64,000 nucleotides of DNA, taken from a virus. This document shows, in pieces, positions 22,179-29,256 of the stretch. Numbering within the stretch: the stretch's first letter is position 1; each line of letters opens with the position of its first letter. The DNA lies in the IMG/VR virus record IMGVR_UViG_3300005253_000193, positions 1 to 64,000 of that record; one strand, given 5' to 3'. The notes under the pieces were generated by a model. It worked only from the letters and a program-made list of their open reading frames with translations. It had not been told where the DNA came from and ran no database searches. The translations under genes and the position numbers were made by a program.

Positions 22179-22403
22179 ATGCGTACCATCATCATCATAC
22201 TGCTCACCTTCTACACCATCATACTTGCCACCACCGCCTGGATGCTCTGCTTCGAGGTCTTCATCCCGGCGTTTGGTGGGTGGATACCTTTCGGGATGAT
22301 CACCTTGGCGGTTCCTCTGACGGCCGTGCTTGCCGGGGGTTACGTGGCGCTGGAGGACCTGGAGTTTGAGGAGTGGTTGAGGACCCACCCTGAGTCCTCC
22401 TGA
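22179..22403 (+). CDS. Small two-pass membrane protein
   Basis: 74 residues from MRTIIIILLTFYTII. Two hydrophobic helices (about 3-25 and 32-57) and an acidic C-terminus. AAAGGAGTTAGGACA precedes ATG. Inner-membrane protein of unknown role; holin-sized but far from the lysis cluster. Confidence 0.6.
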   Translation: MRTIIIILLTFYTIILATTAWMLCFEVFIPAFGGWIPFGMITLAVPLTAVLAGGYVALEDLEFEEWLRTHPESS

Positions 22404-22412
22404 GCAGCCGGG

Positions 22413-22452
22413 GGAAGGACGGAGTTTAGCCGTGGGCTCCGTCCTTTCCTTT
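22413..22452 (+). terminator. Intrinsic terminator
   Basis: AAGGACGGAG, 12-nt loop, CTCCGTCCTT, TCCTTTA. Confidence 0.75.
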
Positions 22453-22610
22453 ACAGGGCACAGTATCCTCTTCTTCCCGAGCCCTCAGACAGGAAGAGGC
22501 GCTCGGCGGACACGAAGATTAATGAACCAATGGCTTCTTCCTACAGGGTGTTTTACTATATTTACATGCTTGCTACACACCTGCACTCGGCAAACAAAGG
22601 AGTAGAAATT

Positions 22611-22973
22611 GTGGAACATTTAAAGGCGGAAAATGACTTCCAGGAAGCGAGGGAGTTTCTCAACAGCGCCGGGTATAGCTACATGGAAGATGCCGCAAAC
22701 CCGGAGATGAAATTCGAGGCGGCCTGGAAGGATCATCCTAACGGCCTGTTGGTGCAGCTAACGGATGGAACCAAGGAGGAACCATTTTACTACCCGGTGG
22801 GGTTAAGCCAACCCTGCCATGTAGTAATATACCAGCGGCCCTTTAACCGGGAATGGAAGTTTGGAGATACTCCCTACAACCCGGATGAGGATCCTGTGGA
22901 TGTTTCCTGGGAAATATCGTTCAAAGACATCTCCACGGCAGTAAGCTTCTTGGAAAGGTTCATCTCCAAGTAA
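22611..22973 (+). CDS. Hypothetical protein, paralogue of 20985 gene
   Basis: 120 residues. GTG start with AAAGGAGTAGAAATT upstream; longer in-frame starts to 22530 lack a ribosome site. Matches the 20985 protein in layout: LNSAGYSY, RPFNREWKFGDTP, and a C-terminal FKDISTAVSFLERFISK helix. Function unknown. Confidence 0.58.
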   Translation: MEHLKAENDFQEAREFLNSAGYSYMEDAANPEMKFEAAWKDHPNGLLVQLTDGTKEEPFYYPVGLSQPCHVVIYQRPFNREWKFGDTPYNPDEDPVDVSWEISFKDISTAVSFLERFISK

Positions 22974-22988
22974 AACCGGCCTACCAGT

Positions 22989-23012
22989 TCTGAAACTTCC
23001 CAGCTCTGTATA
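22989..23012 (+). repeat. ACTTCC...CTGTATA motif copy
   Basis: TCTGAAACTTCCCAG then CTCTGTATAGG. Confidence 0.5.
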
Positions 23013-23050
23013 GGTCTGTCGCGTCCGTGTCCATAATTCCTCTCGCTCTT

Positions 23051-23099
23051 CATCTTCCCAGCTCTGTATGTTTTTGACACTTCCGGCATCCGTATATCC
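23051..23099 (+). repeat. Two further ACTTCC/GTATA motif copies
   Basis: CATCTTCCCAGCTCTGTATG at 23051 and TTTGACACTTCCGG...CGTATATCC at 23073. Both upstream of the 23312 gene; a perfect AAATAACAA/TTGTTATTT inverted repeat follows at 23205-23228. Confidence 0.5.
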
Positions 23100-23311
23100 T
23101 CTTGCTCGCCGCGTCGTCCTCTTCTTCTCCCTGGCCGCCCGGCGGCCATGCACCACCGGGGAGAAGTGTACGCAAACCCCGTGCCAAACTGGCCCAAATT
23201 AAAATAACAATTTGTTGTTATTTTGTTTGCGTTTGGCAAAACGCCCATGGTAGGCTACTTATTACCAGCCGGGGCGCGGTTGCCCTGGCCCGCAACAAGG
23301 GGTACTTACCA

Positions 23312-23812
23312 ATGCCAAAGCAAACCACCAAAACCACCGCCGCCGCCGTTGCCAACAACAAAGCCGCCCGCAACTTGTGGCCCAAGTTGGCAAACTGGCC
23401 TAAAAACGCTGGCCCCGCGCCAACCTTGGCGCAGTTAAACCAAGCCGTTAACCTGGGCTACCGTGCGGGCGCGGCTAATTGTTTGGCGGTGGCAATGTAC
23501 TTGCGCCAGGGTGGCGCTAACCAAAAGGTACAGGTTAGCGCAGCCTGTAATGGCCCGCAGCTAAATGTTTGGCGTGCCATACGCGCCACCGGCAAAACAC
23601 GCAGCGGGGCAAACGTGTATAGTGCGCAGGCAAGCCACACCGTACAGGGCAAGCGCATTACCGCCTATATAGTGCGGGTTGCCAAACCCAAGGCCCCAAG
23701 CAAGCCGCGCAAGGCTGCCAAGGTTGCCAGTGCTGGCAAGCCCGGTGGTAGCCCGGCGGTAGCCCAGGGTGTTGCCCCCCCTGCCAACCCTGCCGCGCCC
23801 ACCACGGCTTAA
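23312..23812 (+). CDS. HTH-like paralogue with Pro/Ala tail
   Basis: 166 residues. Core LAVAMYLRQGGANQKVQV, GPQLNVWRAI, GKRITAYIVRV aligns with the 20179 protein over about 90 residues; the N-terminal tail (QTTKTTAAAVANN) and C-terminal Lys/Ala/Pro tail also match in style. Codons strongly favour GCC, TTG and AAC and the pentamer TTGGC recurs, unlike the close paralogue at 20179, so it may have been acquired separately. ATG 23312 has only AAGGGGTAC upstream. Confidence 0.68.
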   Translation: MPKQTTKTTAAAVANNKAARNLWPKLANWPKNAGPAPTLAQLNQAVNLGYRAGAANCLAVAMYLRQGGANQKVQVSAACNGPQLNVWRAIRATGKTRSGANVYSAQASHTVQGKRITAYIVRVAKPKAPSKPRKAAKVASAGKPGGSPAVAQGVAPPANPAAPTTA

Positions 23813-23837
23813 CCTGGCGGCTTACAGCCACACCTAT

Positions 23838-23875
23838 AACCACCCCCTGGGTACTGCCTGGGGGGCGGTTTAGTT
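23838..23875 (+). terminator. Terminator-like hairpin
   Basis: AACCACCCCC, loop, GGGGGCGGTT, then TAGTTG. Stem strong, T-tract weak. Confidence 0.6.
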
Positions 23876-24065
23876 GGGGCAACCCCCTCCCCCACCGGCA
23901 GGGGCACCCTCCTCTTGTATCAGGCGAGATTCCAGAGGGTCAACCCTGTCTCAAAAATACTGTCAGAAATCTCAGGGGATTTCTAGAGGGTGTATCGCGC
24001 GACCGTTTGTCCTTTATCGTCGCACTAATATCCCAACCGATATCTTTGCCCTTAGCAAGCACCAC

Positions 24066-24390
24066 TCAAAAAAGAGAGCAGTTGTACAGGAAACGTGCGG
24101 CTTCATCCTGGGTGGGGAAGGGTTTCCGCCCAATGGAAGAAAGGATTATACCACGGTCGGAGGGATACCACTTATCCCCTAATTTGGTTATGCTTCCCAA
24201 CAGTATGCTCGGTGGATCGGTGAATCCAAGGGCATTCCCTGACCACACCTCCAAAACGTAGATATTTGTAGTCCTCACAAAATGCCATTTCTTTAATATT
24301 GGGTCTGCGTACATCATCGGTTTTCTCAGAACTGTGAATATGCCTTGAGTATCTTCGCGCAATGTTATCTGGGATTAGGGTCCATAACAT
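24066..24390 (-). pseudogene. Superfamily gene with apparent frameshift
   Basis: A good leader (GAGGAGCTATC-ATG) starts MLWTLIPDNIARR, but that frame yields an atypical C-terminus. The other frame, open from 24362 to 24066, gives the expected superfamily end FPTQDEAARFLYNCSLF and a YVLEVWSG strand. Joining the two frames near 24360 would give one protein of about 107 residues. Either a real frameshift, a sequencing error, or two starts in one RNA. Confidence 0.45.
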
Positions 24391-24399
24391 GATAGCTCC

Positions 24400-24771
24400 T
24401 CAAAACTTTGAGCTTAGCAGAAGATACATGGCGGCTTCATGCCGGGTTGGGAACTCTGGAGGATTGCGTACTGTTTTATGGGAGTCGACATCCTCCGTGA
24501 AAAGGACTGCCTTTGCTTCTGAATCATGTACTATGGCATAATATTTTAAGCCTTCGACCACTTCTATTATTGCGCCAGCCGAAGTTGGGAAATGTTGAAA
24601 GAGAGACTGTTCACTATCAAACACTGACCAACGCTGCATTTTCCTCTTTTGGATTGGATCATGGTGTTGAGATGATTCTATCAGCACATAGGGTCGGTCC
24701 TTGCCGGAAGCAATTGTGGCATCATCCGTTAAGGGACGGCTTACCCAAACTTCGTGTAGTTTAGAAGACAT
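24400..24771 (-). CDS. Superfamily member ending SSKF
   Basis: 123 residues from MSSKLHEVWVSRPL, so it has the W-V-x-x-P start. Ends FPTRHEAAMYLLLSSKF, matching the F-x4-EA-x2-(F/Y)-x4-x-x-F signature. The ATG lies 30 nt inside the end of the 24741 gene. Longer than the YNAF genes because of an inserted beta region. Confidence 0.6.
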   Translation of the reverse strand: MSSKLHEVWVSRPLTDDATIASGKDRPYVLIESSQHHDPIQKRKMQRWSVFDSEQSLFQHFPTSAGAIIEVVEGLKYYAIVHDSEAKAVLFTEDVDSHKTVRNPPEFPTRHEAAMYLLLSSKF

Positions 24772-25223
24772 TTTGCGGCGATCTCCAATGTTTCCAGCTT
24801 TGGTGATATTTTCCAATTGTCCATTCCCTCGGGTTCTATCTTGAATTTATTTTCACAAGCATGTATAGATCCAAGAAAGATCATTGAATCAAAAGGAGCC
24901 GTTGTTGATGCTTGGAGGAGGGGTGCTGTTTGTCTGGCTGCGTTTGGGGCCGATGTGCACATTGCTCCGTCGGTGCTGCCCCAACTGAATGTTAGGTTAG
25001 AAGATGGTTGGCCGGGTCCGGGGGCAACATTTCCAGTTTGGGGCTGAGCCTGATTTTTGAGTTTGCTTTCTTGAACATGGGCTGTCCAGTGGTTGATGGC
25101 CTCTATCACTGCCGGATTTTCTTGATAGTTCGTTGAAGGAGCTTGCCTCGTCCCCGGTATATTGGGGGTAATTGTCACCCCGCAATCAAAAGTTTGCATG
25201 GCTGTTATTTCATTCTCTTGCAC
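24741..25223 (-). CDS. Superfamily-like protein with Pro/Gln-rich insert
   Basis: About 160 residues. The middle is Pro/Gln/Asn-rich and disordered-looking. The C-terminus LETLEIAAKCLLNYTKFG carries the helix and near-terminal Phe. The start is uncertain: GTG 25223 with GGGGGCAATTACT upstream, TTG 25238 directly after the previous stop, or ATG 25199. Confidence 0.5.
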   Translation of the reverse strand: MQENEITAMQTFDCGVTITPNIPGTRQAPSTNYQENPAVIEAINHWTAHVQESKLKNQAQPQTGNVAPGPGQPSSNLTFSWGSTDGAMCTSAPNAARQTAPLLQASTTAPFDSMIFLGSIHACENKFKIEPEGMDNWKISPKLETLEIAAKCLLNYTKFG

Positions 25224-25238
25224 AGTAATTGCCCCCAA

Positions 25239-25499
25239 TTAGAACTTATTCATGTTCAATATGAAGAAGTAAGCGTCCCCTAAGTTGTCAAAGACATATA
25301 ATCTACCATCCCATGGGATGATGTTGAAGTATAGCGTGGCCAAAAACACGTCACCGTCCTTTTTAATCCTTCCTATGTCTGTCAAAAGAAGGACATGATC
25401 TTTCCCTCTAATGAATATTGTTACAGTCCAGAACTTTTCTTCGGAGTCAGCATTGAAATATGTGCTTTCCAATTGTTCGCGTTTTGCTGATGTAGTCAT
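25239..25499 (-). CDS. Superfamily member ending MNKF
   Basis: 86 residues. FWTVTIFIRGKDHV in the N-terminal third and FDNLGDAYFFILNMNKF at the end: both family hallmarks, with the (E)A replaced by DA. GGGAGATTAATC precedes ATG 25499. Stop adjoins the next gene. Confidence 0.6.
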   Translation of the reverse strand: MTTSAKREQLESTYFNADSEEKFWTVTIFIRGKDHVLLLTDIGRIKKDGDVFLATLYFNIIPWDGRLYVFDNLGDAYFFILNMNKF

Positions 25500-25513
25500 G
25501 ATTAATCTCCCAA

Positions 25514-26062
25514 TTAGAACTTGTCTTCAATTTCTTGATAGTTCTCCGGGACCTTGATAACATGCACTTCTCTTATCAAGTAGTTTGATAGCCAGAAAGT
25601 ATCTTTTGTGGGACTGGATTGTCTTGGTGGGATAATCAACAGGAGTTTGTGAACTTTTTGTTTTCTGAGGTGTCCTTCAGGGTAGTTCCAGATTCCGGTC
25701 TTGCAAGTTCTTATTTCGCAGACCTGGGTAATGAGGCCTTTAAGCATTGAAAGTTCTTTCTCATAGATTTTTTTCTCTGGGTGTTGGCTAACGAATGCTC
25801 TTTCCAAGAGTCGTTGTATGTAGATCGTTGTGTCTCTGAATATCTCAAGATCGATTGTGTAGTCTATTCCGGTGCTTTCAAGGAGCTCGGCTGCTTTGAG
25901 TTCTGCTGCCTCTAGAAAGTCAGAAAACTCTTTTCCGTATCCACAACGAATAAAGTTCATGGGTTTGATTATTTTAACGTGATCCCCTACTTCTATAAGA
26001 CTTGGGTGCTGTGCGCCTTGGATATCGCCGTCGGAAACTTTTTTTGAACTTTCTCTTGACAT
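25514..26062 (-). CDS. Hypothetical protein ending EDKF
   Basis: 182 residues, larger than its neighbours, with a helical core (FSDFLEAAELKAAELLES) and a C-terminal beta segment HVIKVPENYQEIEDKF. The last five residues fit the terminal Phe pattern but the EA-helix is only partial. Fourteen bases upstream of the 25239 gene start. Not recognised. Confidence 0.5.
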   Translation of the reverse strand: MSRESSKKVSDGDIQGAQHPSLIEVGDHVKIIKPMNFIRCGYGKEFSDFLEAAELKAAELLESTGIDYTIDLEIFRDTTIYIQRLLERAFVSQHPEKKIYEKELSMLKGLITQVCEIRTCKTGIWNYPEGHLRKQKVHKLLLIIPPRQSSPTKDTFWLSNYLIREVHVIKVPENYQEIEDKF

Positions 26063-26160
26063 GGTACTAGTGATTGGTTATAACATCAATTCACCGGCGC
26101 GCACAGGAAGAGCCAAACGAGCAGTAGGGTAGCCTTAGCGGGCGAGACTTCCTCAGGTTG

Positions 26161-26207
26161 AAGGGCCAGCAACGCTCAACTCCGCCCCCCGAGTTCTGCT
26201 GGCCCTT
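26161..26207 (-). repeat. Large intergenic hairpin
   Basis: AAGGGCCAGCA pairs perfectly with TGCTGGCCCTT, with an inner AACTC/GAGTT stem and a C-rich loop. Follows the 26223 gene. No T-tract, so termination is uncertain. Confidence 0.6.
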
Positions 26208-26222
26208 CTTAATCCCCAATGG

Positions 26223-26399
26223 TTATCTCCTTCTCCTCAGTTGATATTTGTAGCCCTTGTGTTTAACATATGATAGGACCTGTCGTAGTGTCCAGTCTTG
26301 TCGTTGCATCCATTGTAGTATGGGGGCACATCTTACGATGTATTCTCCCCTAAAGACGATTCCTGCAACGTAGTGAGGGGCTTTAATGCGTAGCAGCAT
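26223..26399 (-). CDS. 58-residue basic protein
   Basis: Starts MLLRIKAPHYVAG, at the stop of the NADAR gene (TAATG overlap), and ends GYKYQLRRRR. The middle (GEYIVRCAPILQWMQRQDW) is amphipathic. Translational coupling to NADAR suggests a shared role. Not recognised. Confidence 0.55.
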   Translation of the reverse strand: MLLRIKAPHYVAGIVFRGEYIVRCAPILQWMQRQDWTLRQVLSYVKHKGYKYQLRRRR

Positions 26400-26815
26400 T
26401 ATCTTCTCAGTTCATCCCTTACCTGCATGAGCAGTTTACCAAGATGATTCTCACCTTCGCCTTGGCAGACGCCCCAAAAAGTGTCGCCCCAGTGATTGCC
26501 CTCGATCAGTTCTTGGTTTTCAGTGGCCAGTAGCAAATCCCTTAACTTTGGAAATTGAAATTTTTGTCTGAGTAGATTGAGCATGATGCGTAGTTTGGTC
26601 CCCTCCCAATCAGGTCGCAGTGTAACTCCCCGACCCAATCGTTTAGCCCTTCCTGGACCTGCTGCCCGTTGGATGCGGAGTCGTTCCGTTTTATCCAGAG
26701 TTTTTGCTGCTTGGTATGCGTGTTCGACCGTTGGATAGGTAATCCCGCCCAATTTGACGTGTGATACGCTAAAATTGGAAAGGAATCTGTGTTTGTCGTT
26801 GAAGCTATCGATCAT
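26399..26815 (-). CDS. NADAR-family protein (YbiA-like)
   Basis: 138 residues matching the NADAR/YbiA fold family over full length: FLSNFSVSHVKLGGITYPTVEHAYQAAKT at the start, then RAKRLGRGVTLRPDW, and a C-terminal NHWGDTFWG block. NADAR enzymes cleave N-glycosidic bonds in riboflavin intermediates or ADP-ribosyl groups, including ADP-ribosyl-guanine in DNA (family knowledge). In a phage an anti-defence or NAD-related role is plausible (inference). Confidence 0.82.
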   Translation of the reverse strand: MIDSFNDKHRFLSNFSVSHVKLGGITYPTVEHAYQAAKTLDKTERLRIQRAAGPGRAKRLGRGVTLRPDWEGTKLRIMLNLLRQKFQFPKLRDLLLATENQELIEGNHWGDTFWGVCQGEGENHLGKLLMQVRDELRR

Positions 26816-26832
26816 AATGTATCCTTTTTAAT

Positions 26833-26911
26833 TGGTTGGCCCGGTGGGATTCGAACCCACGACCCCAAGATTAAAAGTCTCGTGCTCTTTATCCAACTGA
26901 GCTACGGGCCA
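26833..26911 (-). tRNA. tRNA-Lys (TTT)
   Basis: Complete cloverleaf on the minus strand: acceptor TGGCCCG/CGGGCCA, anticodon loop CTTTTAA, T-arm GTGGG-TTCGAAT-CCCAC and encoded CCA. Confidence 0.92.
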
Positions 26912-26984
26912 TAGGAGGGTTTACATATCATATAGCAGTATATATAGTCCACACCCATCCACAACAGATTTTTTGATAGTGTAT

Positions 26985-27060
26985 GCCGGATTAGCTCAGG
27001 GGTAGAGCGGGGTCCTTGTAAGGCCCAAGTCGCAGGTTCGAATCCGTGCATCCGGCACCA
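26985..27060 (+). tRNA. tRNA-Thr (TGT)
   Basis: Acceptor GCCGGAT/ATCCGGC, anticodon loop CTTGTAA, T-loop TTCGAAT and encoded CCA. Confidence 0.92.
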
Positions 27061-27085
27061 ACCCTTCTACGGCGGAGAATGCAAC

Positions 27086-27238
27086 ATGACTTCCAAACCA
27101 TCCAGGTCATCTCCTGCAACCAACCATACGGAGAGCATCATGTACCGGCGGGCTACAGTGTTGTGGCTAATCGCTATATCAATGCTGGTCACTGCTTGTC
27201 TCATCGTGCTCAAGGCATATTTGGAGTTTTTACCATAA
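27086..27238 (+). CDS. 50-residue single-pass membrane protein
   Basis: Starts MTSKPSRSSPATNHTES and has one hydrophobic helix, VLWLIAISMLVTACLIVL. GGCGGAGAA lies upstream. Sits between tRNA genes. An internal ATG at 27140 would give a 32-residue form that is mostly the helix. Function unknown. Confidence 0.45.
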   Translation: MTSKPSRSSPATNHTESIMYRRATVLWLIAISMLVTACLIVLKAYLEFLP

Positions 27239-27243
27239 CCTTT

Positions 27244-27277
27244 GAGGGGGCAGATTCGAGTCCTTCCCCCACCACCA
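27244..27277 (+). pseudogene. tRNA-Tyr-like 3' remnant
   Basis: GGGGGCAGA is joined directly to TTCGAGTCCTTCCCCC and ACCACCA. These match the anticodon-stem 5' side and the T-loop/acceptor/CCA end of Escherichia coli tRNA-Tyr as recalled, with the anticodon, variable arm and T-stem 5' half missing. Either a decayed tRNA or the tRNA end of an attachment site. Confidence 0.4.
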
Positions 27278-27354
27278 TTGGGAGTGGCGCAGCCTGGTAG
27301 CGCAATTGCTTTGGGAGCAATAGGTCGCTGGTTCGAATCCAGTCTCCCCGACCA
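27278..27354 (+). tRNA. tRNA-Pro (TGG)
   Basis: GTGGCGCAGCCTGGTAGCGC D-arm typical of tRNA-Pro, anticodon loop TTTGGGA, T-arm with TTCGAAT, ends ACCA. Acceptor TTGGGAG/CTCCCCG has one mismatch and one G-T pair, so function is slightly in doubt. Confidence 0.85.
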
Positions 27355-27424
27355 GTTTGAAGGAGATAGGCCATGACACGATAGTCACAATATTGGATTG
27401 TGACGGTTCCGAAAGGAGACTGTC

Positions 27425-27610
27425 ATGGCTACCGAAGTCAGAAAGAAAGGCAAGAGTGGAAACAAGAAGCACGGACGTAACAAGAGAGCTTGTGAAGCCT
27501 ATCACGCTCGAGGACAGAGAGAAAAGAACAAGATCCTCAAGATCAAGCGCCATCTCAAGAAGTATCCCACGGATGTTGCTGCCGCTGCTAAACTGAAATC
27601 CCTCAAGTGA
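27425..27610 (+). CDS. Small basic protein
   Basis: 61 residues, about one third Lys/Arg, beginning MATEVRKKGKSGNKKHG. Looks like a nucleic-acid-binding peptide (ribosomal-protein-like charge, KHLKKYP helix). GAAAGGAGACTGTC upstream of ATG. Ends before a strong terminator. Family unknown. Confidence 0.65.
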   Translation: MATEVRKKGKSGNKKHGRNKRACEAYHARGQREKNKILKIKRHLKKYPTDVAAAAKLKSLK

Positions 27611-27616
27611 AAAAGA

Positions 27617-27643
27617 TGGCCCCCACCGCGAGGCGGGGGCCAT
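27617..27643. terminator. Bidirectional terminator-type hairpin
   Basis: ATGGCCCCC, loop, GGGGGCCAT between two convergent genes (27610 and 27665). Confidence 0.75.
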
Positions 27644-27664
27644 AGCTTTCCTCAGTCTGGAAGG

Positions 27665-28438
27665 TTAGCTGGTGAGATCGAGGTCATCCACGGCGGATGT
27701 TTTTTGGTGATCGGTCCCGGATGTGGTGGTGGCCTGTTGGACGTGTCCGGAACTTTTCTTGCCATGAGTCATGAACCGGTCTCCAGCCTCCGTTTTCTGG
27801 TCGTTGGAGAACAGGGTGTCCGACCTCATTCCAGACTCTCGGTAGCCGTCGGTATTGGAAGCGACAGCCGCGAAAGCCGCTTTTGAAGACCCAAGGTCAT
27901 AGCTCATTGTTGCGGCTGCGGCCATACCCATTTGTCTGACAGCCACATCGTAGGCGTCGATGCCCGCACCCATGAACAGGAAGGACCAACCCTCGGCTTC
28001 CTTCTGCTTGATAAGGGTGGTCAGATCCGTGAAGTTGTACTCCGTCGAGGCGTTTTCCTGACCATCGGTCTGGATCACAAACAACACGTTGGGTTCGTCA
28101 TCCCGCTGCTTGAGCGCTGCCTCGGTGGCGCGGATGGATTTGACACACGCATCGACCAGCGGTGTCGCGGCTCCGGGTATGTAGGTTTCGCGGGTCAGAT
28201 TGGGAACCTTGGAGATATGCTCGCCAACGTGGACCTTGTCGATCTTCATCGAGTCAAACTTGATGAGGCTGAACTCGACCTTGCCCTTGCTTTCGTCCCG
28301 GAGGCTATCCAGGTATGTGTTGAAGCCGCCGATGGTGTCATCACGGATCATCTCCATTGATCCAGTTTCGTCGAGTACGAAGGTGACGACGGTTGTCTTC
28401 AGTGTAACCAAGTCCCTTCCCGTATTAGCTTTCGCCAT
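27665..28438 (-). CDS. VWA-domain (TerY-like) protein
   Basis: 257 residues. MIDAS motif FVLDETGSMEM at about residue 18, a Thr at GAATPLVDAC and an Asp at QTDGQENAS complete the metal site typical of von Willebrand A domains. The C-terminal 60 residues are Thr/Ser/Gln-rich. AAAGGGATGAAGACA precedes ATG 28438. VWA domains bind partner proteins through the metal; partner unknown. Start overlaps the end of the 28425 gene, so they are coupled. Confidence 0.75.
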   Translation of the reverse strand: MAKANTGRDLVTLKTTVVTFVLDETGSMEMIRDDTIGGFNTYLDSLRDESKGKVEFSLIKFDSMKIDKVHVGEHISKVPNLTRETYIPGAATPLVDACVKSIRATEAALKQRDDEPNVLFVIQTDGQENASTEYNFTDLTTLIKQKEAEGWSFLFMGAGIDAYDVAVRQMGMAAAATMSYDLGSSKAAFAAVASNTDGYRESGMRSDTLFSNDQKTEAGDRFMTHGKKSSGHVQQATTTSGTDHQKTSAVDDLDLTS

Positions 28439-28679
28439 TGTCTTCATCCCTTTCTTTGGTTGTGGTCACGAAGGCTGCCTTTGTGATGTTTTCGTAAAGA
28501 CTTTCACTCATCACAATGGCCACTGTCTTGTTGTTTTTCAGAACCCTATGAACTTTGCCAGGTTCCTTTTTTAGACCCTTCATGAGAATATTGGGGTCTC
28601 TAAAAGCCTCGGAAAATCCTGTGAGCACTGTTTCAGGACCCCCAACGAGATTGAAGTCAGGAATTGCTTTCTTGACCAT
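28425..28679 (-). CDS. Hypothetical protein, weakly Phd-antitoxin-like
   Basis: 84 residues from MVKKAIPDFNLVGG with a perfect AGGAGGT. The segment VHRVLKNNKTVAIVMSESLYENI resembles the vavvls..Ye pattern of Phd/YefM antitoxins, but no toxin neighbour is visible, so this is weak. The longer frame to 29075 is spurious. A good minus-strand promoter lies just upstream. Confidence 0.5.
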   Translation of the reverse strand: MVKKAIPDFNLVGGPETVLTGFSEAFRDPNILMKGLKKEPGKVHRVLKNNKTVAIVMSESLYENITKAAFVTTTKERDEDNGES

Positions 28680-28702
28680 GAGGCTTGACCTCCTATGTTG
28701 TA

Positions 28703-28732
28703 AATCTACAGCAGATTTGCAGCACATGTCAA
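28703..28732 (-). promoter_or_regulatory. Sigma70-like promoter
   Basis: TTGACA (28732-28727), 18-nt spacer, TAGATT (28708-28703), 24 nt before ATG of the 28425 gene. Consensus -35, fair -10. Confidence 0.6.
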
Positions 28733-28783
28733 CTCTTTTTATTTGATGTATAAAGAGAGGGTATAGGTGGGGTGGAGGACAAG

Positions 28784-29002
28784 TTGGCTTATTGGGATTC
28801 CAAGCGGGAAAAAATTGTCCGTCGACCAGATGAACCATATCCGGGTTATCCTGGCTGGGTAATGCACGACTGTGGTTGTTGTGCCGGTATTGAATGGGGT
28901 GGAGAATCACCACAAGAATGTAGGCGCTGCAATGGTGGTCATATAGCTGTGCATGTTGCAAGCGGAGTACGCGCCAAATATCCCGGCGGTAGATTTGTTT
29001 AG
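28784..29002 (+). CDS. Small Cys-rich zinc-binding-type protein
   Basis: 72 residues. CGCC and CRRC with nearby His make a four-Cys zinc site. GTGGAGGACAAG precedes TTG 28784; GTG 28772 is an alternative with a closer but weaker site. Directly followed by the 29005 gene. Function unknown. Confidence 0.55.
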   Translation: MAYWDSKREKIVRRPDEPYPGYPGWVMHDCGCCAGIEWGGESPQECRRCNGGHIAVHVASGVRAKYPGGRFV

Positions 29003-29004
29003 GA

Positions 29005-29256
29005 ATGAAAATGGCAAAGCAAACAAAGATATGTGGGGAGATGCATTTGCACGAGGTTGATCCACGCTTAGTCATGGCGGAATTTGCTAAAGCGGTGGCA
29101 ATGGGCTCGCCGGAATTAGTGAGATTTGTTATGAGGAATGGAGATGTCTACGCATTCAAAATTGATTGTATATCGACGCATGTTGTGGCTGAACCACAAA
29201 CGGCGACACTCAGTTTTGAAGCAATCGTAAAAGATATTATTGTCCAGGAATTTTGA
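29005..29256 (+). CDS. Hypothetical protein
   Basis: 83 residues, MKMAKQTKIC start (ATG 29011 with TTTAGGAATGAAA is also possible). A helix (MAEFAKAVAMGSPELVRFV) then a beta-rich half. Two bases after the 28784 gene, so the same RNA. Its 3' end overlaps the convergent 29237 gene by 20 nt. Confidence 0.55.
   Translation: MKMAKQTKICGEMHLHEVDPRLVMAEFAKAVAMGSPELVRFVMRNGDVYAFKIDCISTHVVAEPQTATLSFEAIVKDIIVQEF

Noticed and set aside
11183-26062. SSB-type C-terminal docking tail for the -F ending proteins
   Set aside because: SSB tails are acidic with DDxPF; these are not, so the comparison was not used as evidence.
27244-27277. Functional tRNA-Tyr
   Set aside because: The anticodon, variable arm and part of the T-stem are absent.
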